Shown one piece after another: positions 17,912-29,775 of a stretch of 64,000 nt of DNA. The stretch spans positions 248,001 to 312,000 of the forward strand of contig NZ_JAJGNO010000001.1 of the NCBI RefSeq assembly GCF_020782235.1. The letters are read 5' to 3'. Source of the stretch: Sphingobium naphthae. GTDB taxonomy: Bacteria > Pseudomonadota > Alphaproteobacteria > Sphingomonadales > Sphingomonadaceae. Under the pieces are notes generated by a model, which worked only from the letters and a program-made list of their open reading frames with translations, was not told the origin of the DNA and ran no database searches. Position 1 is the first letter of the stretch. Every line of letters begins with the position of its first letter. The translations under genes and the position numbers were made by a program.

Positions 17912-18388
17912 ATGAGCGACGACCTGCCCGACAGCCTGATTCCCTATGACGAGATCGTGCAGGAGGCGCTGCGCGCGGTCGTCGGCCGCGTGCTGGGCGA
18001 AGTGCAGCAGACCGGCGGCCTGCCTGGTGCGCATCATTTCTACATCACATTCAAGACCCAGGCGCCCGGCGTCGACATTCCCCAGCATCTGGTGGAGCGC
18101 TTCCCGGACGAAATGACCATCGTCCTCCAGAATAAATTCTGGGACCTCAAGGTCAGCGACCAGCATTTCGAGGTCAGCCTGACCTTCAACCAGGTCGCGG
18201 CGCATCTGGTCATCCCCTTCAGCGCGATCACCGCCTTCGTCGATCCCGCCGTCAATTTCGCGCTGCAGTTCCAGGTGCAGGCCGATGAAAGCCCCGAACC
18301 GCATGACGAAGCGGAAAATGATGCGCCCCAAGTGACGAACGAGGATGGCTCCAACGTCGTCACCGTGGACTTCGGCAAGAAGAAGTAG
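17912..18388 (+). CDS. sspB: SspB-like ClpXP adaptor
   Basis: The protein has 158 residues. SspB delivers ssrA-tagged proteins to ClpXP. The globular part (about residues 1-120) shows 'YDEIVQEALRAVVG', 'HHFYITFKTQAPGV' and 'VIPFSAITAFVDPAVNF'. An acidic linker follows and the short basic tail 'VVTVDFGKKK' resembles the ClpX-binding peptide at the end of SspB proteins. The alphaproteobacterial subtype is long known from Caulobacter. Confidence 0.9.
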   Translation: MSDDLPDSLIPYDEIVQEALRAVVGRVLGEVQQTGGLPGAHHFYITFKTQAPGVDIPQHLVERFPDEMTIVLQNKFWDLKVSDQHFEVSLTFNQVAAHLVIPFSAITAFVDPAVNFALQFQVQADESPEPHDEAENDAPQVTNEDGSNVVTVDFGKKK

Positions 18389-18443
18389 CGGCGCTCCGCA
18401 CCGAGCGGTTCGAGCGCGTCGCATCGCCGGAGCCTCTGGCTGA

Positions 18444-19412
<969 letters not shown>

Positions 19413-19429
19413 ACAAGGGGGAGTGCGCG

Positions 19430-19840
19430 ATGCTGAGATTGACCGGAACGGGCATGCTGGGGATCGCGATCCTCTTCATTGTCACCCTGTCGGGCGTGCT
19501 GTGGGGCTGCCCGGCCTATAACGTCTACAGCAAGGAACAGTCCGGCCGGGCCGCCCTGGCCGAAGCGCAATCCTCCCGCCAGATCGCGGTGCTGGAAGCG
19601 CGGGCGCGGCTGGAAAGCGCGAAGATGCTGGCCGATGCCGAAGTGGTACGCGCCGAAGGCGCGGCCCGCGCCAACCGCATCCTGCAGGACAGCCTGGGCG
19701 GCCCGGACGGCTATCTGCGCTATCTCCAGATCCAGGCGATCGACGCCAAGGACGCCAGCATCATCTATGTGCCGACCGAAGGCGGCCTGCCGCTGCTGGA
19801 AAGCAGCCGCCTTGCGCCGCGGGCCGAAGGCGGGAATTGA
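19430..19840 (+). CDS. Membrane-anchored coiled-coil protein resembling the C-terminal part of SPFH/band-7 proteins
   Basis: The protein has 136 residues. One N-terminal membrane helix (about 8-28) is followed by a charged alanine-rich coiled coil (about 40-85, 'EARARLESAKMLADAEVVRAEGAARANRI') and a short domain ending 'DASIIYVPTEGGLPLLE'. The last two parts resemble the end of stomatin/HflK-like SPFH proteins, but the SPFH domain itself is missing. GGGGG just before the ATG is the probable ribosome site. Confidence 0.65.
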   Translation: MLRLTGTGMLGIAILFIVTLSGVLWGCPAYNVYSKEQSGRAALAEAQSSRQIAVLEARARLESAKMLADAEVVRAEGAARANRILQDSLGGPDGYLRYLQIQAIDAKDASIIYVPTEGGLPLLESSRLAPRAEGGN

Positions 19841-19901
19841 GGCGGAACCGCAAGGCCGGTCGCCGCTTGGCCTTCAGCATCAACGAACAGGAGCGTTGCC
19901 G

Positions 19902-20243
19902 ATGACGATCAAGACCCTGGCCTGGATGATGGCGCCGGCCGCGCTCGCGCTGGCCTCCTGCGGCGACCCCGGCGCGGATCAGGCGCTCACCCCCGCCAAC
20001 CAGGCGATGCCGGAAACCGGCGCCGCCGCGCAGGTCGCGAAGCTGGCGCCCGATCAACGCAACGGCGTGTTCGCAAAAGCGATCCGCGATTCCGGCGCGG
20101 CCTGCCCCGCCGTCACCGGTTCCGAGCGCGCGGAGATCCGGCCGGGCGTGAAGGGCTGGAAGGCCCAATGCGACAATGGCAGCGCACACCTGATCGAAAT
20201 CACGCCCGATGGCACGGCGAAGGTGACCAGCCGGACTGATTGA
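19902..20243 (+). CDS. Small lipoprotein of unknown function
   Basis: The protein has 113 residues with a lipobox at 'LALASC'. Two further cysteines ('AACPAVTG', 'WKAQCDNG') could form a disulfide in the periplasm. The 3' part ('HLIEITPDGTAKVT') looks beta-rich. It follows the coiled-coil protein by 61 bases with CAGGAG 9-10 bases upstream of the ATG. No known family recognised. Confidence 0.7.
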   Translation: MTIKTLAWMMAPAALALASCGDPGADQALTPANQAMPETGAAAQVAKLAPDQRNGVFAKAIRDSGAACPAVTGSERAEIRPGVKGWKAQCDNGSAHLIEITPDGTAKVTSRTD

Positions 20244-20291
20244 AGCAAGGCTCAGGCGGCGTAGATGGCGGGTGCGTAGGCAGCTAGCAGC

Positions 20292-22475
20292 CTACCGCCC
20301 GAACTTGCGCTGCGTCTTGCCGTAGCGCAGTTTCCGCGTGCCCGGCTTGCCCTCGGTCGCTCTTCCCTTGGGCGCTGCCACTTGCTCATCGGCGGGCAAG
20401 CCCAGTTCCTCCGCTTCCAGCTTGCGGATTTCGTCGCGAATGCGGCCGGCTTCCTCGAACTCCAGGTCGGCGGCGGCGGCACGCATCTTCTTTTCCAGTT
20501 CCTCGATATAGGCGCGCAGATTGTGGCCGACCATGTGCGGGCGCTCGTCCAGGCCCGTGTCCACCGTCACCTGATCCTTGCTCGCCACATGGGCGATGAT
20601 GTCGCCGATGTTGCGCTTGATCGTGGTCGGCGTGATGCCATGTTCCAGATTATAGGCCTGTTGCTTCTCGCGCCGGCGCGAGGTTTCGTTGAGCGCACGC
20701 TCCATCGAACCGGTGATGCGGTCGGCATAGAGGATGACGCGCCCCTCGACATTGCGCGCGGCGCGGCCGATCGTCTGGATGAGCGAGGTTTCGGAGCGCA
20801 GGAAGCCTTCCTTGTCCGCGTCGAGGATCGCCACCAGCCCGCATTCGGGGATGTCCAGCCCCTCGCGCAGCAGGTTGATGCCAATGAGCACGTCATAGAC
20901 GCCCAGCCGCAGGTCGCGGATCAGCTCGATACGCTCCAGCGTCTCGACATCGCTGTGCATGTAGCGGACCTTGATCCCCGCCTCGTGCATGAACTCGGTC
21001 AGGTCCTCGGCCATCCGCTTGGTCAGGGTGGTGACGAGGGTGCGATAGCCCTGGGCCGCGACCTTGCGGCATTCGTTGATGAGGTCGTCGACTTGGTCCT
21101 CCACCGGCTTGATCTCGACCGGCGGGTCGATGAGGCCGGTGGGACGGATCACCTGCTCGCTGAACACGCCGCCGGTCTGCTCCATCTCCCATGGGCCGGG
21201 CGTGGCGGAGACGCTGACCGTCTGCGGGCGCATCGCATCCCATTCGTTGAAGCGCAGCGGGCGATTGTCGATGCAGCTTGGCAGGCGGAAGCCATATTCG
21301 GCCAGCGTGATCTTGCGGCGATGGTCGCCGCGCGCCATCGCGCCGATCTGCGGCACGGTCTGGTGGCTTTCGTCCACGAACAGGACGGCATTTTCGGGCA
21401 GATATTCGAACAGGGTCGGCGGCGGCTCGCCGGGCAGGCGGCCGGTCAGGAAGCGGGAATAATTCTCGATCCCTGCGCAACTGCCGGTCGCCGCGATCAT
21501 CTCCAGGTCGAAATTGGTGCGCTGCTCCAGCCGCTGCGCCTCCAGCAGCTTGCCTTCGGCCACCAGCTCCTTCAGCCGTTCGGCCAGTTCGAAGCGGATT
21601 GCCTCCATGGCCTGTTTCAGCGTGGGGCCAGGCGTGACGTGGTGGCTGTTGGGGAAAACCTTCACATAATCGAGGCTCGCGACCTTCTTGCCCGTCAGCG
21701 GATCGAACTCGACGATGTCCTCGATCTCGTCGCCGAAGAAGCTGACGCGCCAGGCCGTATCCTCATAGTGGGACGGGAAAATCTCCAGATTGTCGCCCTT
21801 CACACGGAAATTGCCGCGGGCGAAGCCGGCATCGTTGCGCTTATACTGGAGCGCGACCAGCTTGCGGATGATCTCGCGCTGGTCCTCGACCTGCCCCTTC
21901 TTCATCGAGAAGGTCATGGCCGAATAGGTTTCGACCGACCCGATGCCATAAAGGCAGGACACCGACGCGACGATGATGACGTCGTCCCGTTCGAGCAGCG
22001 CGCGGGTGGCCGAATGGCGCATCCGGTCGATGCTCTCGTTCACGCTCGATTCTTTTTCGATATAGGTGTCGGACCGCGGCACATAGGCTTCGGGCTGATA
22101 ATAGTCGTAATAGCTGACGAAATATTCGACCGCGTTGTCGGGAAAGAAGCTCTTGAACTCGCCATAGAGCTGGGCCGCCAGGATCTTGTTGGGCGCCAGG
22201 ATCAACGCGGGGCGCTGCAGCGCCTCGATCGTCTTGGCCATGGTGAAGGTCTTGCCGGAGCCGGTGACGCCCAGCAGCACCTGATCGCGCTCGCCTTGGC
22301 GCGCCGCCGCCACCAGCTCCGATATGGCAGTCGGCTGGTCGCCCGAGGGTTCATAGTCGCTCACCAGCTTGAAGGGCCGGCCGCCTTCGCTCTTTTCCGG
22401 ACGGGCCGGGCGATGCGGGACGAAGCTTTGCCCGGTTTCCGGTTCGGACAGGTCGGTGCGGATCTGGATAGCCAT
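20292..22475 (-). CDS. uvrB: Excinuclease ABC subunit B
   Basis: The start is ATG 22475 ('MAIQIRTDL') or 22481; 727-729 residues. UvrB verifies DNA damage and loads UvrC. Walker A 'GVTGSGKTF', the beta-hairpin '[12 protein letters not shown]', DEVH-like 'FVDESHQT', helicase motif VI 'QTIGRAARN' and the C-terminal UVR helix ('[19 protein letters not shown]') are all present. The C-terminus continues with a basic tail. It stands alone on the minus strand; no Shine-Dalgarno is obvious at either ATG. Confidence 0.97.
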   Translation of the reverse strand: MAIQIRTDLSEPETGQSFVPHRPARPEKSEGGRPFKLVSDYEPSGDQPTAISELVAAARQGERDQVLLGVTGSGKTFTMAKTIEALQRPALILAPNKILAAQLYGEFKSFFPDNAVEYFVSYYDYYQPEAYVPRSDTYIEKESSVNESIDRMRHSATRALLERDDVIIVASVSCLYGIGSVETYSAMTFSMKKGQVEDQREIIRKLVALQYKRNDAGFARGNFRVKGDNLEIFPSHYEDTAWRVSFFGDEIEDIVEFDPLTGKKVASLDYVKVFPNSHHVTPGPTLKQAMEAIRFELAERLKELVAEGKLLEAQRLEQRTNFDLEMIAATGSCAGIENYSRFLTGRLPGEPPPTLFEYLPENAVLFVDESHQTVPQIGAMARGDHRRKITLAEYGFRLPSCIDNRPLRFNEWDAMRPQTVSVSATPGPWEMEQTGGVFSEQVIRPTGLIDPPVEIKPVEDQVDDLINECRKVAAQGYRTLVTTLTKRMAEDLTEFMHEAGIKVRYMHSDVETLERIELIRDLRLGVYDVLIGINLLREGLDIPECGLVAILDADKEGFLRSETSLIQTIGRAARNVEGRVILYADRITGSMERALNETSRRREKQQAYNLEHGITPTTIKRNIGDIIAHVASKDQVTVDTGLDERPHMVGHNLRAYIEELEKKMRAAAADLEFEEAGRIRDEIRKLEAEELGLPADEQVAAPKGRATEGKPGTRKLRYGKTQRKFGR

Positions 22476-22621
22476 GGCCATGGATATGGGAAGTCTGTCC
22501 GGCAGCGCAATCGCCCCATGTTCAGAACAGATAAAGAACAGCCTCTTCATTGCCGCAGATCATTGAACCGGTGGGCGGGTGCGCTATGCTGGGGTGGGGC
22601 AAGGGCAACAGGGAGACGATC

Positions 22622-23185
22622 ATGCGGCGGACAGTCTTGATGCTTGTGGGTCTGACAGGCGCCTTGGGGGCCTGTGGCGACCAGCCGGGGGACAAGGCCG
22701 GGGACATCGCGGCGACCGACGCCATGAGCAAGGCGCAGGTGAAGCAGGCTGTCGACAAGGTCCAGCTGAAGCCGGGCCAATGGGAGGGGCGCTTCACCAT
22801 CCAGGATATCGACCTGTCCGGCATGCCCGGCACGCCCCCGGCGATGGAAGAGCAGATGAAGCGGATGATGAGCCAGACGTCGCTCCGATATTGCGTCACG
22901 CCCGAACAGGCCGCCAATCCCGGCGCTGACATGTTTTCCGGGCAGGAGGACAAGAATTGCCGCTATGCCGACTTTTCCGCCGTCGGCGGCAAGGTGAGCG
23001 GCCGGGTGTCCTGCACGGCGGAGGGCGGCACGATGAACGCGGCCATGTCGGGCAGTTACGCACCTGAACATTATGCCATGGACATGGACATGAAGATGGA
23101 CGGCGGCCCCGACGGCCATGCCATGGCGATGACGGCGCGGTCGGAGGGCAAGTGGGTCGGCGCGACATGCGCGCAGGGCGAGTGA
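22622..23185 (+). CDS. DUF3617 lipoprotein
   Basis: The protein has 187 residues. The lipobox 'LTGALGAC' predicts lipidation. The body has the DUF3617 pattern: 'LKPGQWEGRFTIQDID' near the start, a central 'YCVTPEQA', then 'NCRYADF', 'GRVSCTA' and a beta-rich Met-rich end ('MDMDMKMDGG'). Function unknown; found widely in sphingomonads. The start is preceded by CAGGGAGA. A second DUF3617 gene lies 400 bases downstream. Confidence 0.85.
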   Translation: MRRTVLMLVGLTGALGACGDQPGDKAGDIAATDAMSKAQVKQAVDKVQLKPGQWEGRFTIQDIDLSGMPGTPPAMEEQMKRMMSQTSLRYCVTPEQAANPGADMFSGQEDKNCRYADFSAVGGKVSGRVSCTAEGGTMNAAMSGSYAPEHYAMDMDMKMDGGPDGHAMAMTARSEGKWVGATCAQGE

Positions 23186-23195
23186 CGCCGCGCCT

Positions 23196-23492
23196 GTGAC
23201 AGGGGACGCGCCGCCGCGTTGCTGGCTGTGCGAACGGCCGCTGGGCGCGCGGGTGGAGTGGCATCATCCCGTGCCCAAGAGCCGGGGCGGCCGGATGACG
23301 GTGGCGGTGCATCCGATCTGCCATCGCACCATCCATGCGACGTTGAGCAATGCGCGGCTGGCGCGCGGCTTCGCCGATGCCGCCGCGCTGCGCGCACAGC
23401 CCGCGATCGCCACCTTCCTGCGCTGGATCGACGGCAAGCCGCCCGATTTCCACGCCCCCACCCGCACCGAAGGCGGGCGGCGGCGGCGATAA
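23196..23492 (+). CDS. Small HNH-type protein
   Basis: Start GTG 23196; 98 residues. CxxC ('CWLC') near residue 9, 'VEWHHPVPKSRGG' and 'HPICHRTIHATL' give the HNH/zinc-finger nuclease core (His-His, then Cys/His). It has no obvious extra DNA-binding domain beyond a basic tail. It begins 10 bases after a DUF3617 gene and precedes another. It could be a stand-alone nuclease or nicking protein; the family has many uncharacterised members. Confidence 0.78.
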   Translation: MTGDAPPRCWLCERPLGARVEWHHPVPKSRGGRMTVAVHPICHRTIHATLSNARLARGFADAAALRAQPAIATFLRWIDGKPPDFHAPTRTEGGRRRR

Positions 23493-23581
23493 GCGGGGCG
23501 CCGCTTCGCTTTGGTCTTGCACTTTGCGCCGGAGCAGTAGAGCCTTCCGCCATGGCTCCACAAAGAGGCTGGGGAGAGGTT

Positions 23582-24097
23582 ATGCGATTTGTGATGCGGG
23601 ACGCCATGACCGTCCTGATGCTGGGTTCCATGCTGGGGCTCGCCGCCTGCGGCAGCGATCCCGCGCCGGCGCCGGAAGCGGAAGAGCCGCCGATCATCAT
23701 GCAGGCGGGCGCGTGGGAACTGACGCGCAAGACCACCGGCTACAACACGCCGACGGTGACGCCGGCCCAATATCAGGAGGCGCTCAAGCAGATCGGCGAG
23801 GAAAAGCTCTGCATCGCCTTCGACCAGGACAACGCGCCGGACGCCGACGCGCTGGCGGGGCCTGAGGGGCAGGATTGCGTCTACAAGGACAAGCTGGTGC
23901 GCAAGGGCCGGCTGATCGCCACGCTGAGCTGCAAGGCGGGCGCGGGCGTTTCGGAGCTGGTTGTGGAGGGCAATTACACCGCCGACAGCATGACGCTGGG
24001 CACCACCATGACTAAGACCGAAGGGGGCAAGCCCGTTCTGCGCACGACGCATGACCTGACCGCGCGGCGCGTGGGGGACTGCTCCGCAGCGGGCTGA
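23582..24097 (+). CDS. DUF3617 lipoprotein, second copy
   Basis: The protein has 171 residues with lipobox 'GLAAC'. DUF3617 signatures recur: 'MQAGAWELTRKTTGY', 'KLCIAFDQ', 'DCVYKDKLVRKGRLIATLSC' and a beta-rich end. It is a diverged paralogue of the protein at 22622-23185. GAGAGGTT lies just before the ATG. Confidence 0.83.
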   Translation: MRFVMRDAMTVLMLGSMLGLAACGSDPAPAPEAEEPPIIMQAGAWELTRKTTGYNTPTVTPAQYQEALKQIGEEKLCIAFDQDNAPDADALAGPEGQDCVYKDKLVRKGRLIATLSCKAGAGVSELVVEGNYTADSMTLGTTMTKTEGGKPVLRTTHDLTARRVGDCSAAG

Positions 24098-24195
24098 GGG
24101 CGCGCATCATCGCAGCCGTTAAACTGACAGCGAAAGCGACAAGTGCGCGCTATTTTCACCGATGGCTCCGGGACCGGGTGCAAGGACGACAGCGA

Positions 24196-24224
24196 AGCCG
24201 ACAGGGGCGGCGGTACTGTCGGCT
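24196..24224. terminator. Candidate bidirectional terminator
   Basis: A perfect 8-bp repeat (AGCCGACA / TGTCGGCT) with a 13-base loop lies between convergent genes. It is followed by only two T residues on the plus strand, so termination efficiency is doubtful. Confidence 0.4.
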
Positions 24225-24248
24225 TTGCCGAACGGTGGGCTGATCCCC

Positions 24249-24730
24249 CTACCCCGCCCGGCCGCGCACCGCCGCCAGCACGTCGCTGGCGAGGCGGGCA
24301 TAGTCGGCGCAGGCGCGTTGCATGGCCACCCCGCTGCCCGCATCGCGCCAGGTGCCGAAGCAATGACGGTTCTGCGCCGCGCGCATCTGGCGCAGGCGAG
24401 CGCGCCCCTCTGCCGGAAGCCCCAGGCGCAGCGCGCCGCGTCGCCACGCTTCGGCGGCGCTGAAGATGCGGCGTTGCGGGTGGACGCCAGGGTCGGCGCC
24501 CGCCGACGCCCCCAGCCGGTCGAGCCGGCCCGCCTCAACGATAAGGTCGGTCAGGAACAGATCCAGTTCACGCAGCCCGTTGCCGATCAGCCGCGCGGGC
24601 ATGGCGTCGCGCCGGCGCGCCGCGGCATCGGGACAGCAGCCCAGCGACAGGCCGTTGGCGAGGAAGGCGGCGGCGCGTTCGATGCGGGCGACCTGATCGG
24701 CCAGAGCCGAATAAGGATCGCCCGGCGGGA

Positions 24731-24734
<4 letters not shown>
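24249..24734 (-). CDS. Unknown protein coupled to lepA, probable CTG start
   Basis: The codon use and length (about 161 residues) look coding. There is no ATG, GTG or TTG at the expected start. The sequence '[22 protein letters not shown]' begins right at the lepA stop, where CTG (24734-24732) overlaps the TGA as CTGA. The nearest in-frame ATG downstream would remove about 45 residues. The protein is mainly helical and contains a run of basic/alanine residues; I recognise no domain. It is the only gene downstream of lepA on this strand. Confidence 0.6.
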
Positions 24735-26536
<1,802 letters not shown>

Positions 26537-26542
26537 CGGCGC

Positions 26543-26571
26543 CCGATAGCAGCGATTCTGCGCGCTGTCAG
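26543..26571 (-). promoter_or_regulatory. Candidate lepA promoter (leaderless type)
   Basis: CTGACA (26566-26571), exactly 17 bases, TATCGG (26543-26548), then six bases to the ATG. This is the clearest of the leaderless-type promoters in the window. Confidence 0.55.
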
Positions 26572-26699
26572 CACGGCGTCGCATGGCCGGCGCGCTCTGT
26601 AGGCAAGGGGGCGTCTCTATGCTAAGGCGAGGCCTCCTTTGTCGGGTCGCCCTACAGCAAAAACGGCTGAGTTTCACCGCATCAAAGGAAATTGGGGCA

Positions 26700-27509
26700 A
26701 TGCAAAAAATACTCGCTGCGCTGGTCGCGACCGCGACGCTGGTGGCGCCTGTGGCGTCGACCGCGCAAACCAACATGAGTTCTTCCGGCCAGACCTACAA
26801 GGATGGCACGACCAAGGGCGCGTCATCAGGCCGGCGCTCGCAGGAGCGGGCGACTCGCGAGATACCGCGCTGCACCCGCATGCTGGGCACGGTGGCGATC
26901 GTCGAACCCGACAATCAGTGGTGGCGCGAGCTGAACCTGGGCAGCCCCGAGGCGATCCTGAAGGTCTTCGTCCAGCAGTCGGGCTGTTTCCGCATGGTCA
27001 ATCGCGGCCGGTCGATGCAGAGCCGCGCGATGGAGCGCGCCATGGCGGATGCGGGCGAATTGCAGGAGGGATCGAACCTGGGCCGCGGCCAGGTGAAGGC
27101 GGCGGATTATTATCTGGAGCCCGACATCGTATCGTCCAATCGCAATTCCGGCGGCGGCGGCCTGGGCGGGGCGCTGGGCGGCCTGATGGGCGGCACGTTC
27201 GGCGCGATCGCCGGCGGCCTCAACGTCCGCAAGAAGGAGGCCAATGTCACCCTGTCGATCGTCAATGCGCGCACGACCGAGGAGGAAGCGCTGACCGAAG
27301 GCTATGCGCGCAAGACCGACATCGGCTTTGGCGGCGGCGGCGGCGCGGGCTGGTGGGGCGGCTTTGCCGCGGCGGGCGGCAGCGGTTACCAGAACACCGA
27401 GATCGGCCAGGTGATCGTACTCGCCTATCTCGACGCCTATACCAAGCTGGTGACGCAGCTGGGCGGCCTGCCCGACAATGCGGCGGCGGCCGCGCCGGTG
27501 GCGCAGTAA
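26700..27509 (+). CDS. CsgG/HfaB-like secreted protein
   Basis: AAAGGA lies about ten bases before ATG 26700; 269 residues. A signal peptide ('[16 protein letters not shown]') ends near residue 24, without a lipobox Cys, unlike classical CsgG. The body shows CsgG-type elements: '[10 protein letters not shown]', '[30 protein letters not shown]', '[10 protein letters not shown]' and '[13 protein letters not shown]'. Two glycine-rich stretches may be membrane-embedded. CsgG proteins form outer-membrane export pores; no curli genes are nearby. Confidence 0.75.
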   Translation: MQKILAALVATATLVAPVASTAQTNMSSSGQTYKDGTTKGASSGRRSQERATREIPRCTRMLGTVAIVEPDNQWWRELNLGSPEAILKVFVQQSGCFRMVNRGRSMQSRAMERAMADAGELQEGSNLGRGQVKAADYYLEPDIVSSNRNSGGGGLGGALGGLMGGTFGAIAGGLNVRKKEANVTLSIVNARTTEEEALTEGYARKTDIGFGGGGGAGWWGGFAAAGGSGYQNTEIGQVIVLAYLDAYTKLVTQLGGLPDNAAAAAPVAQ

Positions 27510-27558
27510 GGATCGGCCAGCCTGGCGGGAGCGGGCCCGGCGAGGGCCAGCGCTCCCG

Positions 27559-28602
27559 TCAGGTCTGGCTGGGCGCCGCGTCGGGGGGCAGCACGGGCGC
27601 GCGCCGGCGCCGCTTCCACCAGGCCAATATGGCTTCGCCCGCGGGCCGTTCGACCAGGCGATTGATCGCGGTGCCCAGCAGCAGCGCCACGGCGAAGGCG
27701 GTGGCGAAGCCGATCCACGGGCTGTAGCCCGCCTTCGCCAGTTCCAGCATGATGACGAAGCCGACATGCTGGTGGATGAGGTAGAAGGAATAGCTGATCC
27801 CGCCCAGCCAGATCAGCGGCTTCAAGCGCAGGAAGCGCAGGCGGCCGTTGATCAGCGCGACGAAGGTCGCCAGCAGGACGCAGCCGACCAGCGTCACGTC
27901 CCACGTCTCCATGGTCGCGATCGACAGCAGCGCCAGCGCCGCATAGGGCGCCTGCTGCGCCAGGCTGCGCTCGCCGCGCCAGCAGCGATAGGCCAGCATG
28001 CCGATGACGAAGAAGGGCGTGTATCGCAGCACCAGCAGCATGATGATCCGTTCGGGCATGTCGGGCCAGAACCAGTAGAGCCAGCGCAGCAGCAACCAGC
28101 CGGCGAGCAAGGGCTCCAGCCGCCGCGTGCCCGCGAATTTCCAGAGGCTGATCATGCAGAAGTAGAAGGCGATCTCCACCGTCAGCGTCCAATAGGCGCC
28201 GTCGACCTCCGGCAGGAAGGCGAAGCCCTGCAGCATCGTCATATTGGCCAATATGGCGACGGGGCCGACCAGCAGCTGAGTCGCATGGGCGAGATATTCG
28301 ATCGACAGCGTCAGCAGCATCGCGACCAGATAGGCGGGATAGAGCCGCGCGATGCGGTTGACCACGAAGTCGGCGACCGTGCGAATGCGATCGAGCGTGA
28401 AGAAGATGGCGAAGCCGGAGATGGTGAAGAAGAGCAGCACGCGATAATTGCCGCCGGGAAAGCTGAACGGCACATGCGCGGCCTGCGGGAACAGCTCGTG
28501 GAAGCGGGTCGAATAATGGAAGATCAGCACGCACAGCGCGCCGATGCCGCGCAACGCGTCCAACTCCGTCAAACGGCCATGCTTCAACCCGGGGCGATCC
28601 AT
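27559..28602 (-). CDS. Acyltransferase 3 family membrane protein
   Basis: The protein has 347 residues and about ten membrane helices. 'LDALRGIGALCVLIFHY' includes the conserved Arg and His of the OafA/YrhL family. It should O-acylate a surface sugar or lipid. A short basic C-terminus ends the protein. A TATAGG box ends five bases before the ATG without a clear -35. Confidence 0.88.
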   Translation of the reverse strand: MDRPGLKHGRLTELDALRGIGALCVLIFHYSTRFHELFPQAAHVPFSFPGGNYRVLLFFTISGFAIFFTLDRIRTVADFVVNRIARLYPAYLVAMLLTLSIEYLAHATQLLVGPVAILANMTMLQGFAFLPEVDGAYWTLTVEIAFYFCMISLWKFAGTRRLEPLLAGWLLLRWLYWFWPDMPERIIMLLVLRYTPFFVIGMLAYRCWRGERSLAQQAPYAALALLSIATMETWDVTLVGCVLLATFVALINGRLRFLRLKPLIWLGGISYSFYLIHQHVGFVIMLELAKAGYSPWIGFATAFAVALLLGTAINRLVERPAGEAILAWWKRRRRAPVLPPDAAPSQT

Positions 28603-29066
28603 GCGCCCCTATAGCAACAGCGCAGCAATAAATCCGCCACGAACATGGTTAATGGTCAACGGGATTGCGCGGTTATTTTGCTGCTTCTTTGCCAAATCGA
28701 GACAGAGTGGGTGGGGCGTTGGGGTTGGCGCCTTCAGGGGGGACGGAGAGGCGGAAAGGGATGAACTGGGTTTTGGGCATGTCGATCGGGAGGGAGGAGG
28801 CTCGCTGCGCTCGCACCCACCCCAACCCCTCCCTCAGGAGGGAGGGGCTTTGTCGGTCGTCACATGCGGGAGCGCCGCTCCGTAGCGCCCCGGCGCATAG
28901 GAGCGTCCACGTTGGTCGCCGTCACCACGCTGCATTCGGTTTGCGGAATGGGATCGCTGCTGTCCGTAACAAGAACATGGGCCGGTGCAGCCATCGCCGC
29001 GCCGGCCCATCGTAGGATTTTGATCCGTTCAGCCCCTCCCCTTCATAGCCGGGGAGGAAGGACAAT
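28603..29066. other. Intergenic region with repetitive palindromes
   Basis: No plausible gene is seen in this 464-base stretch. It contains a G/C-rich palindrome at 28826-28847 (CCCCTCCCT ... AGGGAGGGG), another at 29035-29057 (CCTCCCC ... GGGGAGG), and a 7-bp stem at 28979-29008. The run at 28800-28850 ('CGCACCCACCCCAACCCCTCCC') resembles a repeat common in sphingomonad genomes; this needs a genome search. Confidence 0.6.
28979..29008 (-). terminator. Possible end of the secY-adk transcript
   Basis: GGGCCGG / CCGGCCC (7 bp, 16-base loop) lies 59 bases past the adk stop. On the minus strand it is followed by ATGTTCTTGTTA, which is T-rich but not a T-run. Confidence 0.35.
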
Positions 29067-29723
29067 TCAGCCGGCCTGACTGTCCAGGATCGCGGCGATG
29101 GCGCTGGTCACATGATCCATGTCGGCCATGCCGTCGACTCGCGACACGATGCCGCGCGACTCATAGATGGGCAGGATCGGCGCGGTCTTGGCGCGATATT
29201 CGGCCATGCGCGTGCGCACCGTTTCCTCATTGTCGTCGGGGCGGCGCTTGAACTCATGCCCGTGGCACTTGTCGCACTCGCCGTCGACCTTGGGCTGCTT
29301 GAAGCTGTCATGATAGCCCGCGCCGCAGGTGGCGCAGGTGAAGCGGCCGGTGATCCGCTCGACCAGCGCATCCTCGTCCACGTCCAGCTCGATGACATGG
29401 TCCAGCGTACGGTCACGCTCCGACAGGATGGTGTCGAGCGCGTGCGCCTGCGCCTCCGTTCGTGGATAGCCGTCGAAGATGACGCCGGTGTCGGGGGCGA
29501 GCGCATCGAGCGCTTCGCCGATGATGCCCGACACGATCTCGTCCGACACCAGTTCGCCCGCTTCCATCACGGCCTTCGCCTTGAGGCCGATCGGCGTGCC
29601 CGCCTTGACCGCCGCGCGCAACATGTCGCCGGTCGACAGCTGCACCATGCCGCGGCTTTCCACCAGGCGCGTCGCCTGCGTGCCCTTCCCCGCGCCCGGA
29701 GGGCCAAGCAGAATGATGTTCAT
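29067..29723 (-). CDS. adk: Adenylate kinase
   Basis: The protein has 218 residues. Start ATG 29723 is preceded by AGGGGAG, ten bases upstream. P-loop 'GPPGAGKGTQ' and 'IFDGYPRTEAQ' are present. The lid domain carries a Cys4 zinc site: 'CATCGAGY' and 'CDKCHG'. It closes the ribosomal operon after secY. Confidence 0.97.
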   Translation of the reverse strand: MNIILLGPPGAGKGTQATRLVESRGMVQLSTGDMLRAAVKAGTPIGLKAKAVMEAGELVSDEIVSGIIGEALDALAPDTGVIFDGYPRTEAQAHALDTILSERDRTLDHVIELDVDEDALVERITGRFTCATCGAGYHDSFKQPKVDGECDKCHGHEFKRRPDDNEETVRTRMAEYRAKTAPILPIYESRGIVSRVDGMADMDHVTSAIAAILDSQAG

Positions 29724-29775
29724 TGCGCGCATACTCCCCTGTTCGTTGCGCTTGGTCACAATGTCGGCGCGCCCC

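Noticed and set aside
20382..22640. A 752-codon plus-strand frame opposite uvrB
   Set aside because: Antisense shadow; mostly charged and low-complexity with no recognised motifs.
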